Assembly (NCBI RefSeq): GCF_900102965.1
Contig: NZ_FNGM01000001.1
Location: 349,164-413,163 of the forward strand
DNA: 64,000 bases
Direction: 5' to 3'
From: Paenibacillus jilunlii
GTDB lineage: Bacteria; Bacillota; Bacilli; Paenibacillales; Paenibacillaceae
This document shows, piece after piece, positions 7,925 through 17,655 of this stretch. The notes below the pieces were generated by a model. The model was given only the letters and a program-made list of their open reading frames with translations. It made no database searches and was not told the origin of the DNA. A program made the position numbers and the translations under genes. Every line of letters begins with the position of its first letter. The stretch's first letter is position 1.

Positions 7925-9769
7925 ATGAGAAAAGCCTGGGCTTATCTGACTGGCCTCAGTCAGGGGATTCTCTCTGCGAGAAATTGGCTGCTCGCTTATG
8001 CACTGCTCATTCTGCTGCCTGTGTCAATTATGCTGGGCACCTTTTATCAGCGCTCCAATGATGTACTGGAGAAGGAAGTGACCCGCACAATGCAGCTCAC
8101 CCTGAAGCAGGCGGGAATGAACCTGACCTATAAGCTGAACCATATCCGCGACAGCAGCAACTCTGTCTTCATGAACCAGATCCTGTACGACAATCTGCTG
8201 CAAAAGGACAAGATTACCGATCAGCTGGGCCAGATCAAGGAGCTGCGGAATCTGGCCGAAACCGCCCAGGAGAATGAGGATATTTTCCGGCTGCGGTTTT
8301 TTGTGGATGCTTCCCGGATGTACGGCGGTGACCGGATTAACCTGTATCCCTTGGCGGACCTGGACAACTACCCTTGGTACGAAGCTGTGAAGGAGGCTGG
8401 CGGGGGCATTGTCTGGACGGGGGTATATCCGGAAATCTATAACGATTATGGAGAAAAGAAGATTTTCTCTGCCGCCCGGCTGCTGCGCAACCCCCGGGAC
8501 TATGAGGAAATTGTCGGCGTTTTAGTGATGGATGTGTCTGAAACGCTGGTACAGGAGATTGTGTCAGAGCTGCAGTTCTCGGAGAAGTATGCACCGTATC
8601 TGCTTGACGGGCGCGGCAAGCTGATCTATGGGACAACTGGACCTGAAGGTGTGGAATCCGCTGCTGAAGCAGGCGCCGGGCAAGCCTTGAACCGGCTTCC
8701 CGAAGAACTGCTTAGCGCGATTAGCCATTCCGAAGAAGGAGTTGTAAAAAGAACCATTGCCCGCGACAACGTAAATGTGGTATACACCACCGTTGGCACG
8801 ACAGGATGGAAGCTGGTGGCACAGGTATCGGAAGCGGAAATCTCGCACCGCGCTACGGCGCTTGGCCAGTTCACCAGTATTGCAACCCTGGCGGGGATTA
8901 CGGTCATGTTCCTTGTGCTGGTGTTTGTGCTGCTCATGTTCATGATCCAGGGCGTGCAGCGCCGGGTGCAGATGATCCTGCGGATGATCCGCAAGGAGGG
9001 GATCGGGTGGCTGGAGGACCGCCGGTCGTTGCCGGACGGGGATTTCCGCCTGCTGGAACGCAGCGTTGATCATCTGATCCATAAGGTCAACAACCTGATG
9101 GAAGAATCCTACCGGGCGAAGATGCAGGAGCGTGAAGCCCAGCTGAGGACGCTGCAGGCCCAGATCAATCCTCATTTCCTCTACAATGCCCTGGATATGA
9201 TCAATTGGTCAGCGATCTCCCATGATGCCGAGGATACCAGCGAAATGATTGAGGCGCTGGCCCAGTATTTCCGGCTAAGTCTGAACAAAGGCCGCGATAA
9301 TGTCAGCATTGAAGATGAACTGGAGCTGGCGCGGGTGTTCCTGGAGATTCAGCAGAACCGTTTTCCTTCTACCTTTACGTTTTCTATCCAGGCTGAGCCT
9401 GGTATAGAGTCTTATATTATCCCCAAGCTGACGCTGCAGCCACTGGTAGAGAACGCGCTGCTGCACGGCATACGCAAGACGAAATCCAAGCAGGGAACGA
9501 TAGAGATCTCGGTGCGTCTGGAGAACGGCGATGTTGTGCTGACGGTTGCGGATGACGGCATCGGGATGGACCCGCAGCAGGCGAACCGCCTGCTGCTCGA
9601 ACCCGCCGCCGGACAACAGGCGGATGGAATGGACGGCTCGTTCGGATTATACAATGTGCATGAAAGAATCCGTTATTTTGCCGGAAACCGCTATGGCCTG
9701 TCCATCGAAACGGAACCGGGCATGGGCACAGTCGTAAGGGTTACCGTGAAAGCTGTTATAAGAAAATAA
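7925..9769 (+). CDS. YesM-type sensor histidine kinase
   Basis: This membrane sensor kinase (614 residues) has two transmembrane segments, near residues 20-42 and 315-342, bracketing an extracytoplasmic sensor region of about 270 residues. A HAMP-like linker leads to the His_kinase domain with QINPHFLYNALDM (phosphoacceptor His near residue 416) and an ATPase domain with VENALLHG and ADDGIGMD. It forms a two-component pair with the YesN-type regulator immediately upstream. The signal is unknown but likely an extracellular carbohydrate or a liganded binding protein, given the transporter about 1.1 kb downstream. Confidence 0.93.
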   Translation: MRKAWAYLTGLSQGILSARNWLLAYALLILLPVSIMLGTFYQRSNDVLEKEVTRTMQLTLKQAGMNLTYKLNHIRDSSNSVFMNQILYDNLLQKDKITDQLGQIKELRNLAETAQENEDIFRLRFFVDASRMYGGDRINLYPLADLDNYPWYEAVKEAGGGIVWTGVYPEIYNDYGEKKIFSAARLLRNPRDYEEIVGVLVMDVSETLVQEIVSELQFSEKYAPYLLDGRGKLIYGTTGPEGVESAAEAGAGQALNRLPEELLSAISHSEEGVVKRTIARDNVNVVYTTVGTTGWKLVAQVSEAEISHRATALGQFTSIATLAGITVMFLVLVFVLLMFMIQGVQRRVQMILRMIRKEGIGWLEDRRSLPDGDFRLLERSVDHLIHKVNNLMEESYRAKMQEREAQLRTLQAQINPHFLYNALDMINWSAISHDAEDTSEMIEALAQYFRLSLNKGRDNVSIEDELELARVFLEIQQNRFPSTFTFSIQAEPGIESYIIPKLTLQPLVENALLHGIRKTKSKQGTIEISVRLENGDVVLTVADDGIGMDPQQANRLLLEPAAGQQADGMDGSFGLYNVHERIRYFAGNRYGLSIETEPGMGTVVRVTVKAVIRK

Positions 9770-10305
9770 AGTATTTGTGGCACAGATGCCAATTATTCAA
9801 TAATGTGCCTGGAGACGGGAATTGGCACTGTGGGCTTAGGTATAGTTGGAATTGTAGTGTATGGAGAATTAATGAAATGTTTGGAATTCTAGCCGATGTT
9901 TTCGTAAGAAATTCTTGCATGGAACCGCCTTTAACGGTTGAAATCCGGTGACAAAGGCGAACAGCTTATATAGTTGGAAAAAGGGAACTTATTTCTCCCA
10001 AAAATCAGCAATTGTGAGATTTAAGTGGAAAAAGGGAACTTAATTGGGCGTCATTCCCTCTTCAGGAGCGAAATGAGCTGAATTAGTGACCCTATTTCCA
10101 CTTCACTTGCGGAGAATAGGGATATAGGGAAATTAGTTATCCTTTTTCCCACTTGGAATTGCCGAAGGATTGATTAGGGGCTCTCAAGGAGACGCTAAAC
10201 TGGAATCCACAACGCAGCGTTGTCCGGTGAAGGATGGCGCAGCCATGTTTTGCAGCCTTGGAACAGAAAATATAGGCCTGGACTGCCGCTGCTTTATTAA
10301 GCTCG
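9770..10305. other. Long intergenic region rich in inverted repeats
   Basis: This 536-base stretch has no credible gene. It holds an imperfect inverted repeat (9781-9794 with 9820-9832), a hairpin region CGCCTTT/AAAGGCG near 9925-9960, a first copy of TGGAAAAAGGGAACTTA at 9975, and a full copy of the dispersed repeat at 10023-10262. Confidence 0.7.
10023..10262. repeat. Dispersed intergenic repeat, copy 1
   Basis: The left terminus AAGTGGAAAAAGGG (10023-10036) is the near-complement of CCTTTTTCCCACTT (10141-10154). Between them is CAGGAGCGAAATGAGC followed by a duplicated right end (CCCTATTTCCACTT at 10090-10103). A second part contains CTAAACTGGAATCCACAACG and a hairpin around TCCGGTGAAGGA. 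The same two-part order occurs at 53305-53489, and related termini occur at 21799-21984. It is non-coding. Confidence 0.75.
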
Positions 10306-10653
10306 TTATTTTTCCCAAAGCTCGATCAGGCGGCCTTCAGGATCTTCAATCCAAATAAACTGTCCAAATTCGCTGCTCTCTTTTTTCTTTGCAAGAGGTA
10401 CACCAATTTGTTCAAGATGTTTAATCGTCTCGTCTAGACTATTTACTTGGAAATTTAACATCACTTGTTGTTCTGTCGGAAAATAACTGTCATTCTCGGT
10501 AAAGAACGAAAAGATCGTCTCATTTTCTGCCTGGGGTTTTATCACAGTCCCATTCCAATCTCCTATTTCAACCTGCAACACTTCACTGTACCATTTTTTT
10601 GTAGCTTCAAGATTCTTGGTTCTCCAAAATATTCCTCCAAACCCTTTTATCAT
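10306..10653 (-). CDS. VOC (glyoxalase/bleomycin-resistance) family protein
   Basis: This is a 115-residue single-domain vicinal-oxygen-chelate protein, with the paired beta-alpha-beta modules of the fold: GGIFWRTKNLEATKKWYSEVL at the N terminus and WIEDPEGRLIELWEK at the C terminus, where the Glu is the usual metal ligand. Substrate is unknown; family members include glyoxalases, dioxygenases and antibiotic-sequestering proteins. I start it at the ATG at 10653, nine bases after AGGAG; an in-frame TTG at 10662 abuts that signal. It points leftward, between the two-component system and the transporter it probably regulates, and looks like an insertion into that locus. Confidence 0.85.
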   Translation of the reverse strand: MIKGFGGIFWRTKNLEATKKWYSEVLQVEIGDWNGTVIKPQAENETIFSFFTENDSYFPTEQQVMLNFQVNSLDETIKHLEQIGVPLAKKKESSEFGQFIWIEDPEGRLIELWEK

Positions 10654-10873
10654 CGTATTCAACTCCTGTCTATTATCAAATTTTTAATTATCCGATTACA
10701 TTAAATATTCTATATTAATTATTCTACATTTGAATTGATGTTCCTTTTTCAACTATCCTGCCCGTTAAGCGCTTTCGGATATACAGTCGCCAGAGACCAG
10801 AAATAATCAGATTACCCTCTACAAGCGGTTCCCCGTTCCCCGGTATAATCAACTCACAAACCTATGGGGGTGA

Positions 10874-11845
10874 ATGAACTTGGGCACAGGTGCCACGGAA
10901 TTGAACCGGAAGAGCAGAGCAGCTGCTGCCAGAAGCAGGGCTGCCAGCAAGTGGAGAATTGCCTGGAGGAACAGAGACTATTATGTGCTGCTGATTCCCG
11001 GTCTTTTGTTTTTGCTGCTCTTCAAATATACGCCTTTGTATGGCGTTCTGATCGCCTTTCAGGATTTCAATATTTTTGACGGCATCAGAGGCAGTGAATG
11101 GGTGGGGCTGGAGCAATTTCACAAGCTGGTCCAGTCCGAGGAGTTCGGACAGGTATTCATGAATACGCTGCTGATCAGTGTGTATAAGATCGTGCTGCTG
11201 TTTCCGGTTCCGATACTCATCGCCTTGGTGCTGAACGAGGTCCGGCTGATGTTTTTCAAACGAACAATCCAGACGATTATCTATCTTCCGCATTTTCTGT
11301 CTTGGGTTATTATTTCGGGATTGTTCGTGACGATTCTCTCGACCTCAGGGGGGCTCGTCAACAACATCATCCAGTGGTTCGGCGGTGAGCCTATCAGTTT
11401 TTTTGTCAGCAACCAGTATTTCCGCAGTCTGGTGGTCTTCACTGCCGGGTGGAAGGAGGTGGGCTGGAATGCCATTGTCTTCATAGCCGCCATCGCCGGG
11501 ATTGACCAGGAGCAATATGAAGCCGCTTCCATTGACGGGGCAGGCCGAATCCGCCGGATGCTGTATATCTCGCTTCCAGGTATTCTGCCTACTGTGGTGC
11601 TGATGTTCATTCTTCGTCTAGGCTCCGTTCTGGATGCCGGGACCGAACAGATTCTTACCATGTACAATCCGGTAGTCTACGAGACGGCTGATGTCATCGG
11701 AACCTTTGTATACCGGATCGGCCTTGGCAAAATGGACTACAGCTTCAGTACGGCAGTCGGGTTATTCAACTCGGTCGTAGGTTTTATTCTCATTGTCTCC
11801 GGCAACTATATCAGCCGCAAGCTGCTGAAGCGCGGGATCTGGTGA
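10874..11845 (+). CDS. LplB-type sugar ABC transporter permease
   Basis: This is one of two inner-membrane permease subunits of a CUT1-type carbohydrate importer (323 residues, about six helices). It has the characteristic opening LLIPGLLFLLLFKYTPLYG and the ATPase-contacting EAA loop EAASIDGAGRIRRMLYISLPG. The ATG at 10874 directly abuts GGGGGTGA, so translation may instead begin at the in-frame TTG at 10880, six bases after that signal. It is the first gene of a four-gene operon with the second permease, the binding lipoprotein and an oxidoreductase. No ATPase gene is included; such Paenibacillus systems normally share a multi-use MsmK-like ATPase encoded elsewhere. A TATAAT lies at 10844-10849. 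Confidence 0.92.
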   Translation: MNLGTGATELNRKSRAAAARSRAASKWRIAWRNRDYYVLLIPGLLFLLLFKYTPLYGVLIAFQDFNIFDGIRGSEWVGLEQFHKLVQSEEFGQVFMNTLLISVYKIVLLFPVPILIALVLNEVRLMFFKRTIQTIIYLPHFLSWVIISGLFVTILSTSGGLVNNIIQWFGGEPISFFVSNQYFRSLVVFTAGWKEVGWNAIVFIAAIAGIDQEQYEAASIDGAGRIRRMLYISLPGILPTVVLMFILRLGSVLDAGTEQILTMYNPVVYETADVIGTFVYRIGLGKMDYSFSTAVGLFNSVVGFILIVSGNYISRKLLKRGIW

Positions 11846-11867
11846 GGAAGAAAGGAGCAGGACAACA

Positions 11868-12743
11868 ATGACAAAACGGACCAAAGGCGATCTTTTGCTG
11901 GATATCGGGGTATATGCGTTTCTGATTGCCCTCGGGCTGATCATGCTGCTGCCTCTGGCGAGTGTTTTCTCCAAATCCGTCAGTGAAGAATGGGCGATCA
12001 CCTCCGGTAAGGTGGGGATTCTGCCTGTAGGCTTCCAGCTCGACACCCTGATGCAAGTTATTTCCTCATCCGTGTTCATCAGGGCTTTCTGTATATCCGT
12101 CGGTGTTACCGCCGTTGGAACCTTAATTTCCATTCTTATGACGGCGCTTACAGCCTATCCGCTATCCAAACGCAATCTTCCCGGCATTTCCTTCTGTATG
12201 GTGCTGTTTATCTTCACGATGCTGTTCAGCGGCGGATTAATTCCCAATTATCTGCTGATGCGCCAGCTGCACCTCGTAGACAATCTCTGGGTGCTGATTC
12301 TGCCGGGAATGATCAGTGTATTCAACATGCTGGTGATCAAAAGCTATTATGAAAGCCTGCCCGAAGCGCTGGAGGAATCGGCACGGATCGACGGAGCGAA
12401 GACCTATACCATTTTGTTCCGGATCATCCTTCCGCTTAGTATGCCGGTGATCGCCACTATCGCACTGTTCTATGCCGTGGGTTACTGGAATGATTATTTC
12501 GGCCCGATGATTTACATTAATGACACCGCGCTTAAGACGCTGCAGCTCTACCTGCAGGATGTGGTGATGGACGCAAACAACGCGAATCTCACGAATAAAA
12601 GCATAGATGATCTTATGAATATGTCGCCTGAAGGCATCCGCGCAGCTACAGTTGTCGCATCCACGGTGCCGATCCTGCTCGTATATCCGTTTATGCAGAA
12701 GTATTTTATCAAAGGGGTGCTGATTGGCTCGGTGAAGGGTTGA
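11868..12743 (+). CDS. YtcP-type sugar ABC transporter permease
   Basis: This is the second permease subunit of the importer (291 residues, six predicted helices). It has the EAA-type loop EESARIDGAKTYTILFRIILP and the family ending YPFMQKYFIKGVLIGSVKG. It begins 22 bases after the first permease stop with a clear AAAGGAGCA signal, so the two are co-transcribed. It forms a heterodimer with the LplB-type subunit in the membrane. Specificity cannot be read from the sequence; relatives import oligosaccharides such as plant cell-wall fragments. Confidence 0.93.
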   Translation: MTKRTKGDLLLDIGVYAFLIALGLIMLLPLASVFSKSVSEEWAITSGKVGILPVGFQLDTLMQVISSSVFIRAFCISVGVTAVGTLISILMTALTAYPLSKRNLPGISFCMVLFIFTMLFSGGLIPNYLLMRQLHLVDNLWVLILPGMISVFNMLVIKSYYESLPEALEESARIDGAKTYTILFRIILPLSMPVIATIALFYAVGYWNDYFGPMIYINDTALKTLQLYLQDVVMDANNANLTNKSIDDLMNMSPEGIRAATVVASTVPILLVYPFMQKYFIKGVLIGSVKG

Positions 12744-12781
12744 CCTGCGGATTTTAGAACTTATGGGGAGGTTTAATTCAT

Positions 12782-14329
12782 ATGATAATGATAAATAGAA
12801 AATGGCTGACACTTATGCTCTGTGCGGGGCTTGCGGCATCGATGGCCGGCTGCGGTTCATCCGGCAATTCGAACAAGGAGGGGGCAGCAGGAGGTGCAGC
12901 GGAGCAAACAGCCGGTGCACAAAAGGAGAGCGGTTCCAAACCGGAGCTAAAGACGCTTAATATATGGTCGAAGGATGATTACAACACATATACGCTGGCT
13001 AAGGTGGTGGAGGAACAAACCGGCTATAAGGTAAAATACGAAATGCTTCCTGCCGACAAGGCGATGGATAAACTGAATCTGCTGATCTCCTCCGCCGAGC
13101 CATACGATGTCATTACCATCACGGGGGAAAAGGCCGCCTATACCGACTATGCCAAAATGGGCGCACTCGTCGATCTGACTCCGCTGATTGACAAGTATGG
13201 CGAGAATATCAAAGCTTCCATCTCTCCTGAGTCCTTCGAGGCCATGAAGGTGGACGGCAAAATTTACGCCATTCCGAACCGGTCCTCCGAGTTCGTGGGC
13301 AGCAGCCTGATGATCCGCACGGATTGGCTGGATAAGCTCGGCCTGAAGATGCCCGCAACACTGGAGGAATTGACCGCTGTTCTGAAAGCCTTTAAAGAAA
13401 AAGACCCTGGCGGCAACGGCGATAAAGGCGCTCCGCTCTCCATTGACGGCGCACAGGCTACGATAGCTAATATAACCGGAGCTTTCGGTATTGCCGCGGG
13501 CTGGAGTGAGGTGGATGGCAAGCTGGTCGCGGCGCCGCTGCAACCAGGGTTCAAGGAATATCTCAGCTATGTTGCAGATCTGTATAAGCAGGGACTGCTG
13601 GACAAGGAATTTGCCGTGAACAAGGACGCTACGCTGAAGGAAAAGTTCACCAGCGGCCGGGTCGGTGTGATTCCGCTTCCGTGGTATGACATCCCGGGCA
13701 TTGCCGATGCCTTGACCAAGAACTTCCCGGATGCCAAATATGCCTATGTTCCAGCCTTGAAGGGCAAGGACGGGCAGGCAGGTCTAGGGATGAGCGGCGG
13801 CTTCGACCGGCTGACGTTTATTCCGAAATCCTCGAAGCACCCGGAGGACGCGATAAAGTGGATCAATGCCAAGCTGGATAAAGACACCTTCAAGCTGATC
13901 GCCATTGGCGAAGAAGGCAAGCACTTTACCTACAAAGACGGTGTATACAGCCCGATTCTGCCCCTGTTCACGGATGAGCGCGGACTTGCGAGCAACTACT
14001 TGACGGGGATCGATGAAAAGCTGTATCCCGTCTACTGGCAGGCCCGTGTCCAGAAAGACCCGCGTTTGTTCGCAGGCTTTACCTTCCTGAACAGCGGAAT
14101 TCCGGCAGAATACCGGATCTCCGATCCGCTGGCGCTGGCGCCGTCCTTACCGGAATATTCGAAGAACAACGCGTCGCTGAATCAGATGATCAATGATTTT
14201 GCCGTCAAAGTGATTGTGGGCGAGGAATCTACCGACGCCGTGGAGGCGTTCATCGGGAAATACAACGCCGCCGGGGGAGAAGCCAGCAGCAAGGAAGTCA
14301 ATGAATGGTATGCTTCGGTGAAGAAATAG
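12782..14329 (+). CDS. Extracellular solute-binding lipoprotein of the sugar importer
   Basis: This is the substrate-capturing component (515 residues). It has a lipoprotein signal peptide ending in the lipobox MAGC (Cys24 lipidated), a low-complexity Gly/Ala/Ser linker (residues about 25-50) and a family 1-type binding fold starting at KTLNIWSKDDYNTY. It should be anchored on the outer face of the membrane and deliver sugar to the two permeases encoded just upstream. GGGGAGG stands about nine bases before the ATG. The length matches the large LipO-like binding proteins of Paenibacillus. Ligand unknown. Confidence 0.92.
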   Translation: MIMINRKWLTLMLCAGLAASMAGCGSSGNSNKEGAAGGAAEQTAGAQKESGSKPELKTLNIWSKDDYNTYTLAKVVEEQTGYKVKYEMLPADKAMDKLNLLISSAEPYDVITITGEKAAYTDYAKMGALVDLTPLIDKYGENIKASISPESFEAMKVDGKIYAIPNRSSEFVGSSLMIRTDWLDKLGLKMPATLEELTAVLKAFKEKDPGGNGDKGAPLSIDGAQATIANITGAFGIAAGWSEVDGKLVAAPLQPGFKEYLSYVADLYKQGLLDKEFAVNKDATLKEKFTSGRVGVIPLPWYDIPGIADALTKNFPDAKYAYVPALKGKDGQAGLGMSGGFDRLTFIPKSSKHPEDAIKWINAKLDKDTFKLIAIGEEGKHFTYKDGVYSPILPLFTDERGLASNYLTGIDEKLYPVYWQARVQKDPRLFAGFTFLNSGIPAEYRISDPLALAPSLPEYSKNNASLNQMINDFAVKVIVGEESTDAVEAFIGKYNAAGGEASSKEVNEWYASVKK

Positions 14330-14344
14330 CAGGGAGGGAAGCGC

Positions 14345-15706
14345 ATGGGCAGTTACAGGATGAACAATGAAATACCGCTTCAGGATTCATGGGATGTTAT
14401 TGTTGTGGGGGGAGGCCCGGCCGGATGCACCGCTGCTGCCGCAGCGGCGCGGGAGGGGGCCAGAACCCTGCTGGTTGAAGCCACAAGCAGCCTGGGCGGA
14501 ATGGGAACCTCGGGACTAGTCCCGGCGTGGTGCCCATTCTCTGACCTGGAGCAGATCATTTACCGGGGGCTGGCTGTGAAGGTGTTCGAGTCCCTGAAGG
14601 CGCAGATGCCGCATGTCCGCAAGGATGCTATGGACTGGGTGCCGATTGACCCGGAGAAGCTGAAGGTGGTTTATGACCAACTGGTCCGGGAGTCGGGGGC
14701 GGCCGTCCAGTTCATGACACAGCTTGGGGCGGTAGATACGGATGACAACGGCAAGGTGACGGCACTGATTACTGCCAGCAAGAATGGACTCCAGGCTCTC
14801 CGGGCCAAGGTGTATATTGATTGTACGGGTGATGCGGATGTAGCCGCTTGGGCGGGAGCGGAATATCTCAAGGGAGATACGCAGACCGGTGAGCTGATGC
14901 CTGCCACGCACTGCTTCACACTGGGCAATGTGGATGAATACGCTTATCTCAATGGTCCGCTGCTGCACAGCAGCAACACAACCAGTCCGATCTATGACAT
15001 CCTCGGCTCGGGCCGCTATCCCCTGATTCCCGATGCGCATATCTGCAACAACATTATCGCCCCCAGAACGGTGGGGTTCAACGCCGGGCATTTATGGGAA
15101 GTGGATAATACGGATGCCGGGTCCATATCGGAGGCCCTGATGCAGGGCCGCAAGCTGGCGGCAGCTTACAGGGACGCGCTTGCTGAATTTATGCCGGCTT
15201 CTTTTGGAAACTCATATGTGGCTAACACGGGATCTTTGATGGGCGTGCGGGAAACAAGAAGAATTACCGGAGATTATGTGCTTAGTGTCGACGATTATGT
15301 GGGCCGCCGCAGCTTTGAAGATGAAATCTGCCGCAACAGCTACTTCATAGATATTCATGGAACAGAAAAGGAAGAGAAGCAGGCCGGAGGCAAACCGGAG
15401 GTCATTAAACGGTATGGTCCGGGGGAATCGCACGGCATTCCTTACCGCTGTCTGACCCCCCGTTCTCTGAAAAATGTATTGGTTGCAGGACGCTCCATTT
15501 CTTGTGTGCGCGAGGTGCAGGGCAGTGTCAGAGTGATGCCGGTCTGTCTGGCCATGGGTGAAGCAGCCGGGATTGCGGCTGCCATGGCCGCCGTACAGCC
15601 AGCGCCGGACGTCCATGCTGTAGACATCGCTGCGCTCCGCAGGCGTCTGCGGGAGGAAGGCGCATATCTGCCGGATACGGAAGCTGAAACGGCTGCCTTT
15701 TCTTGA
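14345..15706 (+). CDS. FAD-dependent oxidoreductase of the sugar-import operon
   Basis: The 453-residue flavoprotein has the dinucleotide-binding motif VIVVGGGPAGCTAAAAA near residue 18, a conserved IDCTGDADVAAWAG segment and a C-terminal GEAAGIAAA motif. These are typical of the FAD_oxidored family (PF12831) of cytoplasmic dehydrogenases. It starts 15 bases after the binding-protein stop, behind AGGGAGGG, and is therefore the last gene of the transporter operon. I infer that it oxidises the imported compound or a derivative, which would make the substrate something other than a simple hexose. No other catabolic enzyme is in the operon. It ends two bases from the convergent BrkB gene. Confidence 0.85.
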   Translation: MGSYRMNNEIPLQDSWDVIVVGGGPAGCTAAAAAAREGARTLLVEATSSLGGMGTSGLVPAWCPFSDLEQIIYRGLAVKVFESLKAQMPHVRKDAMDWVPIDPEKLKVVYDQLVRESGAAVQFMTQLGAVDTDDNGKVTALITASKNGLQALRAKVYIDCTGDADVAAWAGAEYLKGDTQTGELMPATHCFTLGNVDEYAYLNGPLLHSSNTTSPIYDILGSGRYPLIPDAHICNNIIAPRTVGFNAGHLWEVDNTDAGSISEALMQGRKLAAAYRDALAEFMPASFGNSYVANTGSLMGVRETRRITGDYVLSVDDYVGRRSFEDEICRNSYFIDIHGTEKEEKQAGGKPEVIKRYGPGESHGIPYRCLTPRSLKNVLVAGRSISCVREVQGSVRVMPVCLAMGEAAGIAAAMAAVQPAPDVHAVDIAALRRRLREEGAYLPDTEAETAAFS

Positions 15707-15707
15707 A

Positions 15708-16544
15708 TTACCGCTTGAGTGAACGCTTCATCAGGATGGCATTGATCTCCCCGCCGGCCAGGATGATGATGGAGCTGATATACAGCCAGATCAGCAGGAT
15801 CATCACCCCGCCGAGACTGCCGTAAGTTTCGGTGAAATTACTGAACTGGTTGACATAGACGGAGAAGAGGATAGAGGTTATGATCCAGCCGAGGGTGGCA
15901 AACATCGCGCCGGGCATAACCTCTTTCAGCGTCAGCCTGCGGCTGGGGGCAATCCAGTAGAGCAGGGTGAATACGGCAAACATGACAAACAGCGGGACGG
16001 CATATTGCAGCAGGTCCCATATTTTTTGGAACCCATAGGGCAAATCGATGAGCAGAAAAACCTGGGTTTTCAGCCAGGTGCCAAGCACCAGCAGCAAAAT
16101 GCTGAGCAGCACCACCAATCCGATGAACAGGGTAGCCAGGAAGGCAATGCCGCGTATTTTCCAGAACACCCTGCTCTCTTCGATATCATAAGCACGGTTG
16201 AGGCCTTTGATAATAGCATTGATTCCTTTGGAAGCAGCCCATAACGTTGCCAGCATCCCGAAGGACAGCAAGGCCTGGCTGCGGCCCTCCGCCACATCCT
16301 TCACAATTTCCTCGATAATTGAGATAGCCTCTCCAGGCATGATCTGCTCCAGATCACGGATCTTGTCCTCAACCGAAATATGGGCATAGCCAATCAGGGT
16401 CATGATAAAAATCAGAAAAGGAAACAAGGACAGGATCAAGTAGTAAGTAAGCTGCGCGCTGATCCCCTGCACATCATCCAGTTTGATCTTTTGGTACAGC
16501 TGTTTGGAAAAGGAAAATGCTCTTCCGGCGGCGCTATTCTTCAT
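15708..16544 (-). CDS. YihY/BrkB-family membrane protein
   Basis: This is an integral membrane protein of 278 residues with about six hydrophobic helices. It carries the family features YLILSLFPFLIFIMTLIGY near residue 35, LWAASKGINAIIKGLNRAYD in the middle and SLGGVMILLIWLYISSIIILAGGEINA at the end. The family was once called ribonuclease BN, but that activity belongs to another protein; its role remains undefined. GGAGGG lies five bases before the ATG. It is a single leftward gene, convergent with and almost touching the oxidoreductase gene. Confidence 0.9.
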   Translation of the reverse strand: MKNSAAGRAFSFSKQLYQKIKLDDVQGISAQLTYYLILSLFPFLIFIMTLIGYAHISVEDKIRDLEQIMPGEAISIIEEIVKDVAEGRSQALLSFGMLATLWAASKGINAIIKGLNRAYDIEESRVFWKIRGIAFLATLFIGLVVLLSILLLVLGTWLKTQVFLLIDLPYGFQKIWDLLQYAVPLFVMFAVFTLLYWIAPSRRLTLKEVMPGAMFATLGWIITSILFSVYVNQFSNFTETYGSLGGVMILLIWLYISSIIILAGGEINAILMKRSLKR

Positions 16545-16710
16545 AATGCCCTCCTCTGCTTATCCTATAATATGCCTATCGCATATATTTAACTCAACTC
16601 CGCTGTTTGAAAACAGCAGGCGAAGCGGAGGAAAGGCGGAAACAACAGCAGAAATGCCTTCATTAGGCGGGCCGCGGCAGCATCCTATTTACAAATGGAA
16701 TGCTTGCCAT

Positions 16711-17580
16711 TCACGAAAAATGCGCGGTTCCAGCTGCGGCAAATTCCAGCTCATATATAGCTTGCACCTTGGACAGGACTTTGGAGCTGTATTCTGTGAA
16801 CTTCAGTTCAGTTACCTGATCCTTAATCAGGAAAACGCCGGGCAGCTTGCTGTGCTGTCCCAGAGCCGCATTGTACAGCAGTCCGGCACCATGGCTCGGA
16901 TGCGGGAAGAACAGCTTCATGACCGGCTTCAGCCAGAATGGCAAGCCGGAGTCCTTGCCGCTGCGCAGCGTATTATTGGCTCCCGGGTCTGCGCTCCGAA
17001 TCAAAATACCTTCTGCGGCCAGCTGCGGCGCAAGCTCCCGGGTCCAGAGGGAGAGGGCCAGCTTGGAGGCGGCATATGGGCCGAGCAGCTTTTTAAACTT
17101 GGTGGGATGCTCCAGTGTCTCCGGGTCGAAATGCCTCACGGTCATAGCGGCATTGGACGAAGTATTGACGACAGTTTTCAGCTGTCCCTTTTGAAGAAGC
17201 TCTTGAAGCTCCATGGTGATGATATACGGCACTACGGTCTGCAGTTCGAAATGCAACTCCCGTCCCTGCTTGGAGTAGAGCAGCTCAGGAAAGCTGCCGC
17301 CCGCATTGTTGAACAGCAGATCGATCTGCTGCTCCTGCAGCCTGATCTCATTCAAGGCGCGTCTTAGTGCGGTGAAATCACTGAGGTCGGCTTTGTAGAT
17401 CCGCAGCTGTTTGCTTTTGACAGCCCCGCTGACCAATGAATCGTCACCGGGAAAGCCTGAACGGATCAAGGCGATAATCTGCCAGCCTTCTGCTAGCATT
17501 TTACGGGTCAATTCCAGCCCGATTCCGTTGTTTGCTCCTGTGATAAGTGCCGTTCCGCGATGATTCTGTCTTATTGTCAT
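16711..17580 (-). CDS. Short-chain dehydrogenase/reductase
   Basis: The 289-residue NAD(P)-dependent oxidoreductase has the Rossmann motif TGANNGIG near residue 14, NNAGG near residue 92 and the catalytic YAASK. The C-terminal extension resembles retinol-dehydrogenase-like and protochlorophyllide-reductase-like members. Substrate is unknown. It is divergent from a MerR regulator gene, and its promoter (-35 TTGACT, 19-base spacer, TACACT) carries the same dyad as the regulator's own promoter. I therefore infer that the regulator induces it, perhaps for detoxifying a reactive carbonyl. AAAGGAG precedes the ATG. Confidence 0.88.
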   Translation of the reverse strand: MTIRQNHRGTALITGANNGIGLELTRKMLAEGWQIIALIRSGFPGDDSLVSGAVKSKQLRIYKADLSDFTALRRALNEIRLQEQQIDLLFNNAGGSFPELLYSKQGRELHFELQTVVPYIITMELQELLQKGQLKTVVNTSSNAAMTVRHFDPETLEHPTKFKKLLGPYAASKLALSLWTRELAPQLAAEGILIRSADPGANNTLRSGKDSGLPFWLKPVMKLFFPHPSHGAGLLYNAALGQHSKLPGVFLIKDQVTELKFTEYSSKVLSKVQAIYELEFAAAGTAHFS

Positions 17581-17655
17581 TTGTCATTTCTCCTTTGTAG
17601 TTGGGTCGCAGGCAGTTCGCATGGGAGGGGATCGCGCCAGCCAGTGAATGCGTCC

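Noticed and set aside
9553..9654. Short open frames inside the two-component kinase and similar overlapping frames elsewhere
   Set aside because: They overlap well-supported genes in other frames, lack ribosome binding sites and have no recognisable domains.
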